Assembly (NCBI GenBank): GCA_013398295.1 | Contig: VZSF01003923.1 | Span: 117,214-181,213 of the forward strand | DNA: 64,000 bases | Source: Chionis minor | Lineage: Eukaryota > Chordata > Aves > Charadriiformes > Chionididae | Direction: 5' to 3' | Part shown: piece after piece, positions 1 through 11,700 of the stretch | Numbering within the stretch: position 1 is the stretch's first letter | Layout: every line of letters begins with the position of its first letter | Notes under the pieces: model-generated | Seen by the model: the letters and a program-made list of their open reading frames with translations, nothing else | Databases searched by the model: none | Told to the model about the DNA's origin: nothing | Position numbers and translations under genes: made by a program

Positions 1-1328
1 ACAAAGGAGCAGAGAGAGACAAATAGTACCCTGATAGGCTACTCCCAGCCCCGTCCCGGGTCCACCAGCCCATCAAAAGCTCATTTGTACAAACCCAGCG
101 GAGCACAGGGGCATATTGGCAGGTGGGAACCCAAATTAAGATCTTCCAAGGAACAAGTATTTTGTCCAAGCCCCTCCCAGGGCTGTTCCAGAAGGGGACA
201 TCAGCCCCATGGTCCCAGCAGGAGACCCATCGAGAAGTGTTATCGGGAGCAGCTCTCTGGATCACCATGTAGACTAAGGGGAATTGCTGTTAAGGGAGGG
301 GCGTGACATCTTAGGGAGTGCAGGGGAAGAGCATTTTGGGATTGCACAGACTTATGGTGAGATGTTTAGGGGAGGAACCAAAGGTGGGAAAATGAAGGGA
401 TTTAGGTGATTTGGGGCCAAATTATAGGTGTAAGGGAATAAAAAGGGCTGGTTCTGTGTAAATAAGCAGCTGGTCCATACGCTTGTCTAATCACACCTTG
501 TGCCTGATCAGCACAGTCTGTCCTATTGTTTTATTAAATTCCTTTCTTTAAATTCAAGACCAGGAATCGGAGGGCCCGTGTGTCCGTGGTGCCAGCAGCC
601 GGCACAAGTGTGCGAGCAGGTGTGCAAGCGAACACCAAGCCAGAGGAGCTGGCAAATAGGTGAAGTGGCCAGGGAGCCTGGGAGTGAGCAGCGAAGTATC
701 ATTGGCAGGATGGCATCAGCTTGCAGTAAACCCCTGAAAGATCAGACAGCAACAAATATCCTCGTCCCCCGACACGTTAAGGATTTCCTCGGGGTTTTAC
801 AATTGTCTTGTCTATAGTCCCCTCTTTGTATCTGACTAAAACGTCCTCCCAAAGGGAGCAGAGGTGGGATGTCCTGAGCAAGGACACACCGACAGCTCGT
901 TCCCTGTTCACGTTTCAGAAAAGGAGGAACCTTGCCAATCTCATTTACCACGTCAGGCTTGTGCTTGAGCCTGTTCAGGATCGTGGTGGTCCTCCACACT
1001 CTCCTCAGGTCCCAGGGGCTGGTGGTGTTCCCAGAAGATGCTTACTGGAAAGTGCCATTTAGACCCCATCTTCTGCAAAGGCCCAAGGAGGCTCCAAGGA
1101 ATGGGATGGGGTGATGGGAAGGGGCTAGAAAACCAAAGTGAGAAAACAAAATGAGAAAACAACTTCAATCCCTTATGGGCTACAGCCGCTGTGAGCTTAT
1201 GAGCCCCCAAACAGGTCTGTTTTATCCGCTGGATCCAAAGCAGGATAAAACTTTGCTCTGCAAGCTTTCCTTTGGGTTTTTTTTCTGTTCAATCGTTAGG
1301 GCTCTGACAACATCGGTCCTTACATAGG
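1..1328. other. 3' flank, no gene seen
   Basis: Apart from the LTR-like stretch at 300-650, nothing is supported. The open frames on both strands lack splice context or recognisable motifs. Confidence 0.6.
300..650 (+). mobile_element. Possible LTR-like fragment
   Basis: It holds AATAAAAAGGGCTGG as a TATA-like box, then a promoter-to-U5-like stretch with TATTGTTTTATTAAATTCC as a poly(A)-like region about 85 bp further on. No paired TG/CA ends or target duplication could be fixed, so it is a suggestion only. Confidence 0.3.
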
Positions 1329-2010
1329 TGTCCTGGTGTGAGCGACACAGGACTAATTTCTGTCCTAATGCTTGGGAAAGGTGTATTTGTGTAAGCCTCT
1401 GGTGACTGAATTAGTGAAGATATTTACTGTAAAGCCAGCCATGGTGTGTGCGTTTCAAGGTCTCAGTGTTTTCGAGCTCGCCAGGTGCAGGGATGAGGAG
1501 GAGCGAGACCCGGGCACTTGCCCCAAGCTGCCAACAGGATTGTTTCGTACCATGAACGTCACATTCCGTATAAATTAGGAAGTCTGCTGCGAGGGGGTTC
1601 TCCCCCTTGCTCACACTCTCCCTCTTGATGGCTCTCCCTTGATGATGGCGATCCAGAGGACTTCTTGCCCCGGTGCCGGATCCCTGAGCCCTTCCCTTCT
1701 TCCTGAAGCCGTAGCGCTCGCAGTGTCCGACATTTACTGTCCACTGCTGGGAGTGCACGGCTTCCGACTGATATAGCTGGCTGAGTATAATCCTTGTACA
1801 GTATATCTGGGTATCGGGATCAATATGGGTTCCTTTGTGTTAGTACTGTTAATTATCCAGTTCTATCCTATTAAATCTGTTTATCTTTCAACCCCTGGGT
1901 TTTCTTGTTTTTCTTCCCGATTCCCCTTCCTGGGTGGGGAGGGGTCATCGGGTGAGAGAATAATTGTCTAAGCGACAATAAATTGTTACGGGTTTTCTCA
2001 AACCATAACA
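1329..2010 (+). mobile_element. Solo LTR, family 1, copy 1
   Basis: 682 bp, starting TGTCCTGG and ending AACCATAACA, flanked by the 5-bp direct repeat ATAGG (1324-1328 and 2011-2015). It is clearly homologous along its length to 27140-27785 and 56654-57311. No internal retroviral genes adjoin it. The 5-bp duplication suggests an ERVL-type element, by inference. Its open frames are not genes. It lies 3' of OBSCN. Confidence 0.9.
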
Positions 2011-2015
2011 ATAGG

Positions 2016-4640
2016 TAAATCACAGCCCTACCTGTGCAGAGGACAGTGGATTGATTTTAACGCTGACACTAGCCTTGGACTTTGGAGATTATGCACGACT
2101 GAGGAGTAAAACACAAACACTCTCATGTATGTCCAAACATCAACGCCAGGTTCTACCTTGTCCACACGGGGTTGTGTTGTAACTGCATGTTGAGCTCAAA
2201 GTAACCCATATTGCCAGGCAGGGCATTAGCCCATTTGGTCAGCTGCTGAGAAGTAAGCTGGAGCTCTTCCCACGTTCTGGCCAACGGTTTCATCTCTGCA
2301 AGCTCCAAACCACTCCCAGGAATGCCTCGGGCAGGTCAGAGCCATAGTGGCATCCTGGCTCCTCGCTCCAGGGCAAGAGGATTTTTTGTGGGGGTGGTTT
2401 GCGTGAAGGTCCTTTACTGCTAAAGCACCGGGTATATTTGTGGTTATCAGCTGTAGGCACGCCAGGTCAGAGTTGAGGGGTGAGGGACGGGTGCTGCAGA
2501 AACATGGATGGGGCGTAGGAAAAATATGTTTAAAAATATTGACAATTACAATGATTCAGCAGAAAAATTTGGCTTTACTTCCTTGTCAGCGTGGTTTATT
2601 TAACCATACAGTATTGTGTCTATAAAAGACTTCAGACATGCTCAAATGCATGCAGTTGTGAGAAGCAAAATAAAAAAAAAAAAAAAAAAAATCACTTCAT
2701 TTGAGTCATATAGGGAAGAGTGTGAAAGCTCCAAATGAGTTAATCTGCAATTAAGTTTTATGCTTAGATGGGTTGTCCCCTAGCCATCGAGCTTTCCATC
2801 CCAAAGTGTACCAGCAAGAGTAAAGAACTAGCCTGCGCCAACAGAAACCTTACTGGATTTGTAAAAGAAGTTAAATTGGAAGGAATCCGGGGTCTTGAAA
2901 AGTTCAGTGGGGAGCAAACCTCATCGCAATGTCTGTCTCGTTTAACTCCTCCATCCCCTAATGGTACTGAGCGTGGAGTCTGGCCCTAAAACCTTGGGGT
3001 TTTTTTCTTCTGTAGTGCCTGGTGAAGAGAATATTTGACATTCAAAGCTCTACAGGCTGTTGAAGCAGTGTCTGCTCTCCGCAGCGCAGCGGAAGCTTCT
3101 CTGCTCTCAGCTCCAGCCCCGGCTCAGCACATCGTGCAAGGGAAGGAGTCACGGTGCTGCAGGCTTCAGGTTTGGAACGGTGTGGGTTAAACGTGTTGGA
3201 AAAAGCCACCCCTGGTTAAAGAGCATCGCCTCTAGTATTAAACTGTAATGGGTTAGAAAGTGATTTCCCATCCTTGTTCCTCTAAGCACAGCCGGATGCG
3301 GCTCTGGGAAAGCCTCCGCTTACTGCCGGTCATAAGGGAAATTGCAGAAACTCAGCAGCACCAATAGACACATCATTCACTCCAGCAAAACTCAAAGGAA
3401 CGCTGAGGTTATAAGTAAAAAGCAATGACACAGCTAACACCATCCGTTGCAAAGGAAAGCAGATTTTAAGGCAGAAAGAGGACCGTGAAAATTCAGGGTT
3501 TTTTCCAAGAAATAAAACACGCAAGATTTGCCAGTCGCGCTGCTGCCACGTCTGGTGGTAGATGCACTTCCCCGAGAAGAGCAGCCCGGCTTCAAAGTGG
3601 CAAAGTCTCTGAGCGGTACAACATCTGCATGTTAACGAGGTGACGGTCGCTATTGCGTTTGCTGCCTTTACTGTCCGGTGGCCAAGTTATTCCCAGCAAG
3701 TCCCAGCATATGCCGAAATGCCCCGTGGCAGGCAGGATGCCCCGATGCAAACGCAGGGAAGCCGGGCAGGATGGGGGAGCGTTTTTGATGGGGAGCAAAG
3801 CAAGGCTGCGATGAGCCTCTCACGCCACCGCCTGACAGCCTTGGATGCGCTCGGAAAAGCCTTTCTGCACAAGCCCATTTTAGCCCCGCTTGCCAGGAAA
3901 GCCGGACAACAAAATGCTCCATGTGCCGTAGGGAATATCTTTCCCAGAGAAGCCCATACACCAAGTCACGGCTTGGTTTCTTCAAGACAATGTTTGTTAT
4001 TCAACACGTTTTTTCATATAATTGATGCAGTTACAGTCGGACAGGTGAGGGGTTACCGTAAGATGCGATGGGTAAGTTTGTCATCCAGGTCTAATGGGAG
4101 ATTTCAAATACATGCCCCCAAACCCCAAGTTTTGTAGTGTTTTCAAACCTTGAAACCTTTGAGGGGCTCGGTCGGCTCTGCGGACATGACAGTGCCGGAG
4201 CCTGTGGAGAGCTGGTCACCCTCCATGGAGCCACACGGCTCAGTGAGCAGCAGGTTGGGCTCTAAGGCAGCAGGAGATGGCCTGCCCAAGTGGGGCGGCA
4301 TATGGAGGGTCAAGCTGGGCTCCAGGGAGAATGTTGATTCTTCTCAAAGCCAAGCAAGCTATGGTCTCTTGCAGGAGTAGGATGAGGAAGAAGTGCGATT
4401 AACCAGTTAGTGGGAAGCTCCACCTCTGCTGCCCTCCCTCTACACACTCAGTGCTACAGGGTGGAGCTGCAAAGCTGCTTTCACGGAGACTGGCTCGTCT
4501 TGTTCCTTGTGACTTGGGCAGGAAAGAGTTTTCTCACAGGGTATGGAAAGCCCTGGTTAAAATCTGCTCTGTAGTGCCACTGTCACACAGGTAACACGTA
4601 CCTCCTCCCTTTCAGCCCCTTGTTGTTCCACAGCTAGAAA
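2016..4640. other. 3' flank of OBSCN, no gene supported
   Basis: It holds a poly(A) run at 2667 and several short open frames without homology. A 46-codon minus-strand frame at 2153-2293 has a protein-like composition but no recognised family. No neighbouring gene can be named. Confidence 0.6.
2667..2691 (+). repeat. Poly(A) run
   Basis: A run of A with one T, about 25 bp. It could be the tail of an old retrocopy on the plus strand, but no parent sequence is recognisable. Confidence 0.7.
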
Positions 4641-5524
4641 AGCTCTCCTCTAGCCCCGTGTTTAATCTCAGGTCAGGCCCCATGGGGATGGTGGAGAACT
4701 TGGCCAGGTAAGCGACAGGCTGAGCCTGGCTGCCGATGGATGCTGGCACAGTCCCACCACTCCAGCCTTGTGTCTGGCACTTGGCAAGGACATGGGATCA
4801 CAGGACAAGTCAGGTTGGGAGGGAGTTCAGGAGGTCTCTAGATGAACCTTCTGCTCAAAGCAAGGTCAGCTATCAGCTCAGACCAGGTTGCTCAGGGCTT
4901 TATCTAGTTGGACCTCTACATCCAAAGCCTGAAGACACATTGCTGTCTAACATCAGCCCAAAAAAAGTGCTTCACTTTTCCCTGTTTTCCCATCATAACT
5001 GGTCGCTGAATTCTTTCGGATTGGAGGCAGGTGGGAAACCCACCAGTCACTCAGACCTTGCTGTGGTGGTCACTGGGGGATGAGCAGCGCAGTAACATCT
5101 GAAAGCGTGTCTGGTTGTCACGTCCTGGGGCCAGGGGCAGAAGTCAGTGCCCGGCATTTGCGCGCATGGAGCCTCACTGACCTCAGGGAAGGATTTGCAA
5201 AGCTTCTTGGGGCTGGAAGCTAGTTCCATTCAGAAGTGGCTATGCAAATCTCTCCTGGTTATTCCAGGAAGCGTGCAGCCAAGTGACACACACACTGTCA
5301 AGTTACCGTTGGTCAACTGAGCCACGTTAGGTCTGTATTTCTGTTCTTGCCTTGTGGCAACGCACGTAATATGGATTAATTTGCTCAGTTATGCTAAATC
5401 TCATGCACGCAGTGCAGCTACCCCAGCTCAGCTGATGCACAGCAACTTGGCAGGACTCCTTGGTACCAAACACTAAGTTCAGAAGGGGAGAGGGAGACGA
5501 TTGACGTCTGCCGTTACATCCACG
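4640..5524 (-). other. OBSCN: Putative 3' UTR of OBSCN isoform B
   Basis: Sequence after the final stop with no further coding. The nearest plausible poly(A) signal on the minus strand is ATTAAA at 4661-4666, with a GT-rich stretch past it near 4.58 kb. No canonical AATAAA lies closer. The end point is a guess. Confidence 0.3.
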
Positions 5525-5702
5525 TCACTGTGCAATCATGAGGCCGTACTTGGAGCACAGCAGGCCCCTTTTCTTTTCCCGTTCGGTGAGAAAATTCCTC
5601 AGTTTGGTGGTAGGGAAGGTGACCAGTGCTTGCTGCCTGTTGTCCAAACCTGTCTCCTGGAGCCACGGGCTCTGAAGGCACTCCGAGGCCGACGGCCTTC
5701 CC
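5525..5702 (-). CDS. OBSCN: OBSCN final coding exon: end of kinase 2 and C-terminus
   Basis: 178 nt: one base completing Trp, 58 codons and the stop at 5525-5527. It encodes [20 protein letters not shown], then [20 protein letters not shown] and [12 protein letters not shown]. Human ends similarly, with VTFPTARLRVFVRNREKRRA. The acceptor is TTGTCTGTCCTAG. Confidence 0.96.
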
Positions 5703-8700
5703 CTAGGACAGACAAAGGTGAGAAGGTCAGTTGGGGATCCATGCTGGATGAGGAGGCTCCTTGCACTGGGGAGAAAGAAAGGGCAATAGGCGGGATCTGC
5801 ACCAACTGTGCCGTTGGGAGAGCAGACACCATCCTACCAGGGATTCGCACACAGCGTGCTCTGGAGAAACGACACTGCTCCCCCGGAGAGACCTGCGTAG
5901 CATCGCGTGAGCTTCACTTTCCCCTTCCTGGTCGTTCTCAGAAACTCGCAGGCTGCGTCGGAGCTGACAGGGTAGTTGGCACTCAACCTGCCCCAGAAAA
6001 AGAGAACTGATCAGCATGAAAGGCATCGCTCGGCGTGCTGCCTCTCCCAGGAATTCCCACGCAGCGGTGAAAGGAGGGTCACGACGATGCACAGAAACAT
6101 GACGTGGGAAAACAAAATCCCAAAGGCCACCGTTCTGTGGGGTTTCGTGACTTTGGCCGCTTTTCCACTTGGCATAATTTGAACTTTCTTGTGGCTTTTG
6201 ACATGAGGCTGAGTGAGAAACACCAGCAGCTGCTGTGTTGTACAACAGCCATACTCTGCTTGGAGACATTACGGGGACCGGGCGTCCTTGCACGGTGCAG
6301 CCAGCTCCGTGCTCCATCACACAGACTTCGGCGGCATTGCCAAGGAGAGAGGGCTGTCCTGGTTTTGACTGGGATAGTGTTAACTTTCTTACTAGCAGCT
6401 GGTATCTCGCTATGCTTTGGATTTAGGATGAGAGTAATGTTGATAATACACTCATGGTTTTGGTTGTTGCTGAGCTCTACAGGCCTTTTCTGCTCCTCAC
6501 ACCGCCCCACCAGTGAGTAGGCTGGAAAGGCACAAGGAATTGGGAGGGAACACAGCCTGGACAGCTGATCCCAACTGACCCAAGGGATACTCCGCACCGT
6601 ATGACACCGTGCTCAGTATATAAAGCTGGGGGAAGAAGAAGGAAAGGGCGGATGTTCACAGCGATGGCATTTGTCTTCCCGAGTAACCGTTATGCGTGAT
6701 GGAGCCCAGCTTTCCCGGGCATGGCTGAACACCTGCCAGCCAGTGGGAAGCAGGGAATGAATTCCTTGTTTTGCTTTACTTACTAAACTGCCTTTATCTC
6801 AACCCATGAGTTTTCCTTATTTTTCCAGTTCTTCTCCCCATCCCACTGAGGAGGGGGAGAAGTGAGCGCGTGGCTGCGTGGTCCTAGCTGCCAGCAGGGT
6901 TTAGACCATGACAGGGGCAAAACTGAGGTGGACTCTGAGTCAATGCATCTCCCCTGGTTGACGACAATGAAATTGCACTTTTAGAGGTGCTCATAGGGCA
7001 GGGAAAGACAGACTGACTTACATGATGAAGGCTGTGATTCCGATGGACCAGATATCAGTCTGCGGGAGAGCTCCTTGCTCTGTCAGCAGTTCTGGAGCTG
7101 GAAAAGCAAACCGGTGTGAGCCGAGCTCCCCTCCAATGCCGAGATCAACACAGTGCAGTGCAAAACCAGTGGGTACTTTCATGCTTCGCCACGTCCCCGA
7201 GAGTGAAGAAGAGAAAGTTTCGAGTACAGGGAGCTGATTGAGGTTAAACACCCTCAGGGCTGATGACTGCAATGAAACCTTGAGAACACCAGGCCAAATA
7301 GCAGTAATACTATATCCCTGAGCTCTGGGCAATGGCCAGAGTGGCGTTGGCCGTCACCTCACTTTGATCTTTGTGCTCTGCAGGTGGGATGACTGTCCCC
7401 AATAGCTCTTCCTGCCAACTCACAACGTTACTGGAAGGCAGCACCTGGGAGGTTTTGCTTGCTGGGGCCAACGGCTGCCTTGACCAATGGCTCTGTCTTT
7501 CTGTTTACCGCAGATTGCATAGGAGGCCAGGGTTGATGGACTGAACTCTGTACTTACCCATGGTTTCAACATAGTCCATGCACTTGTCCATGGTAATAAC
7601 TTTGTCTTGTGTGTAGAACTGTGCGTTGCCAAAATCCAGGAGTTTCAGGAGGTTGGGTTCAGTGATGATCATGTTTTCAGATCGGAGATCCAAGTGCAGG
7701 ATGCTGTGTGCGTGGAGATACTCAATGGCACTGAGGATCTGCCACAGGTAATCTCGGACCTCCACTTCTGAGTACGATATCCTGGTAGAAGAAAGGGAAT
7801 AGAAACAAGAGGTGTCCTATCTGCATGCCCATGGGCACCGTTCTACACTCACTGTCATCGTCCCCTGGATGTCTAATCCCAGGAGGCCCTTGAGAGTCAA
7901 GAAGAGATAACTCGACCCATTTAGCAAATCTCTATATGGAGAGGCTGGTCCAGACTGTGAGTCAGATTTACAGATGCAAGAGGTTCAGGAGGTTGTAGAG
8001 CTGCATGTCAGAGAAAGCAGTGGTTGTGCAGAAATCAAAATGCAGACTTGATGCCCGCCATTCCCTCTCCTTTAATCAGTGGGTTTCAGCAGATCCAATT
8101 TCTGCCATTGTGAGAAACAACGTGGAGGAGAAACGAGGCTTCCTGAGCCACAATAATCTCCTTGTTATGGGAGAGGGGGGGTTACATCAACTGCTGTAAA
8201 CTGCTTTCAGCGTCTCAGCGGGGTGGCCCTGTGTTGTTCCCTACCCCAACCTTGCGGGGAACTGAAGTTTGGTTTTTTTATGACACAAGAAGTTGCAGAA
8301 CAAATGCATCACAAGTCCCGTGTGCAATGACAGCACGCTGGAACAGAGGGAGACAGATGATCCGGTTTGTCAGGGGAAAGCAATAGGTGTTTTGCTCCCT
8401 ACACCAGCCTTGAGTGGCAAACCCTCCCCTCCGCTCGTTTTTACCGTAATGCCAAAGAGTGGAGCAGCTCTGGTCCCACGCACATCTCCTGGATCAACAC
8501 TAAGTGCCGTGGGCTGACGTAGGCTCCCTTCAGCTGAGCTATGTTTGTGTGATGGAGCTTCCTCAGGACCTGGTACTCGAGGAGCACAGTCTGCTTGTCC
8601 TCTTGCCAGTAAGGAATAATTTTAGCTGCTAAAGTCTTGCCGCTTACTTTTTCCCTGCACTGTCGGACGATGCTGAAACGCCCCCTGGTACAAAGGAACA

Positions 8701-11700
8701 CAAAGGCAAGTTAAGCTTCTCCGCTACTCCTGGAAGAGCCAGGAGCTTCTGTTCTTTTAAACCACCGGGATCCCATGCTGTGTTTTTTATCCAGGCCCAA
8801 TGTGGAGTTACTGCATCTATTGTCACAGTTTGTACATCTTCCTGTGTGTCTAAATGGTACAGACACTTGAAATTGCAGGAGCGAGAGCTTGACTTTTGGA
8901 GAGAGAGAGAGAGAAGGTGGCTCATTGAGCAGGAGAACTACCCCCTGCAGGCAGCTGCCTGTTTCTGTGGAGAGCAGAAGTTGGTGCCTGCCTTCTAGGC
9001 AGAGAAAGTTAAATCCCAACCCCTTCATTAGCCCTGGGCTCACTTCACAATATACTAAGGGGCTGTCCTGCTGCCCAGCACAGATCCTCTTGCTCTCCCA
9101 GAAAATCCACACCTGAATCCTACCAAACCAAGCTGAAGATCACTCAGCCCACGATTTCAGGCTTACAGGTATCGCTGCGGAGGCGTTTCCAACAAAACAC
9201 TGCCACATTAGGTGAGCAGCGCATTTATAAAAAGCGACTTTTCTAAACTCCAGCCACATGCGGCGCTTCCCTCTGGCTGGCTGAGCGCTCAGTTGGGTTC
9301 ATTCATTACCTTTTGATCTCTGTCTGGAAGGCGTAGGTCTGGTAGGTTGGGAAAGGCTCCGTTGGTGCAATTATTTCGCCCTCTTCTTCAGCAGCAGCTG
9401 ATGGGACGTTCTGCATCGTAGCACGAAGCTCTGCAGAGGAAAAGCAAAAAGGGTTCACGTGGGCAAACACCTTTGGCTGGAAACTGGAGCGTGTCTGAGC
9501 CACCCTCCGCTATCACCCTCCGCTAACATTGACAAAGGCGACACCAGAACTGTCTCCGGACAAGTCTACAGGTTGTCTCCCAGCTGTGGCACCCAATGTT
9601 ATTTGGATGCAACATATTCTGGACTGTCCACCCAGTAATTCCCTGGTGTGACCACTCCGGACTATATGAGATGGATCGTATGTTGTGGGCGTGCTGTGAT
9701 ATCAAACATCTCAGCCACCGGGTCTCATCTTCCCACATAACAAGGCATCGGGGCACGGTGAGACGCTGACAAAGAATTAGAAACTTCTTAAGGTTGGATA
9801 TTTCAGGGCAGCAGCTGAAACTTGTTGCTCTGGTTCTGGCATGTGGTCGTGTCTGAGCACTCCCTGAAATATTCAAGCATCCCTTGATACATTAAAGCTT
9901 CTGCTTGGAAATGCCGGGCACATTGAGATATGTTAATGCATCCTGGGCCAAGGGAAAGCAGAGGATTTAGGGTGAGTTAAAAATAGCCCTGTGAACTGAT
10001 TTTTTACAAATAGTCCTTTCCTGTGGGAGGAAATTCCACTTGGACCATCCTTCCACCTCTTGGCAGAAAGGATACTTCCCTTGCTACAAGGATATATTTG
10101 CTGTGGGGTTATGGATTTCTTAATTTTAAAAACATCTGAGTAGAACAAAGTATTCAAACAGGTGAAAAAAAATAGTAAATTGAGTTTTCTCTCCTTCAGA
10201 GACAAAATACAGCTGAAAAACGCACCACAGTAGGGAGATAATTCCCCGTAGCAAACACCAGAACACAAAATTAACCGCTGAACTTGGGACTGGGTCCCCA
10301 CCAAAGAGCAAGTCCAGGGCTTTCACCAGTGGCAGATCTGTACCAATAGGTCAGTGCCTCCAGTAACACAGTCATTGTCCCAGACCTGCTTCCTCATGGT
10401 CTCACTTCAAAAACTGAGTGTGTCTTCAGCGGGCAATCTACGGTTCCCAGATTTTTGGTTTATTATTCCATTTTTATATATATTTATGTATTGTTGATAT
10501 TTTATTATTTATTTATGATATATTTGCTCATATTCCCCTAACTGTGTCCAGAATGAGAAAATAAATAATTTACTTTCAAGTAAGAAAGCCAAAGAGGAGG
10601 AAGCCCTAAACCCACCCGAGCCAAGTGGAATTGGCCTTGGTTCACTTGCTCTTGACTTCTGGACCCTCACCCAAAAGGGGTGCAATCGTTTCGGTGCAGA
10701 AAAACTGCAACGCTTTCTTGGCATTTGATCTTACCCGTTTGATCCTTCCCGGTGATTTTCACTTTGGCAGACGGGTTGCTGTACGGGCCCATTCCTGCTT
10801 TACTGGTGCAGGCTGTCCTGAAGCTGTAGACAAACCCCCTGGAGAGATTTTTGGCATAGTAGCAGCAATCAGCGATGTCAGCAGCAAGAGTCGTCCACTC
10901 CCCATCTTTGCCAAGGAAAGAGAGAAAAGAGTTTGGGGGTCTTTTTTTGATTTTGGGGGTTAGAGGTTTTCTTTTTTTTTTTTTTTTTTTCCTCCCCCGT
11001 CAACTTCGCTCATGTGTTGGGAATGTGGAAAAAAATAATGGAATACTCTTACAGTGAAGGAAAAACTGACTTGCTGTGGCCAGCTTTTGCGCATGGTGCC
11101 AAATGCTGTACAGGTGCGAAACTCCTCTTTTCTGAAATCAGCTGGTTTACATCTAATCAGCCCAAGCTGTGGCAATAGTGTTGCAGAAGAAGGGTCAAAC
11201 TTTCTCGATACAGTTTCTGTTTGTTTAATTCTTACCACCAAGCTCTAATGCAAATATACATCAAGAACGCTGAACAGAAACCTAGCAAAATCACTGGGTT
11301 TTTTTTTTCCCCTTTGGCCCTGTCTTGAATCCAACTGAAACCAGGAGGGGCAGGATTTCAGAACAGCACTATCCGCTAACACCCTCCTAGCAGACCCAGC
11401 AAACTGGGGTCAGGTTCACTCAGCTTTTATAAAACCCAAGTGATTTCTCAGGCAACTGAAATTATAGGTTTGTCCTGGACTCATTATTCACGGGACTAAG
11501 GTGTGAAATAGAAAATTGCCAGCCAACGTTTAATGATCATTCATTTCACATGCTGCTGTGCCCCGTACTTTGCCATTGCTGCTGTGCTCAAGGCTGAACT
11601 CTGTTCCCTGAGACTGCCTGAGATTAAACCCATCCTTCCATTTAAATAAACCCGTGTAGAGAGCTTCAAACCATAGGACAAGCAATAATTCCTTGCCCAA

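Noticed and set aside
1411..1758. Open frames of 60-115 codons at 1411-1758 and 56752-57066
   Set aside because: They lie wholly in solo LTRs and recur with the repeat. They show no retroviral protein motif.
3592..3985. Minus-strand open frame with LSGGG, considered as the kinase-2 C-lobe
   Set aside because: The resemblance is only a few residues. The true C-lobe exons were found at 5838-5987 and 5525-5702.
5727..6320. A 197-codon minus-strand open frame
   Set aside because: It overlaps the true kinase-2 exon 5838-5987 in a different frame. The true frame gives [13 protein letters not shown], which matches kinase 2; the long one matches nothing.
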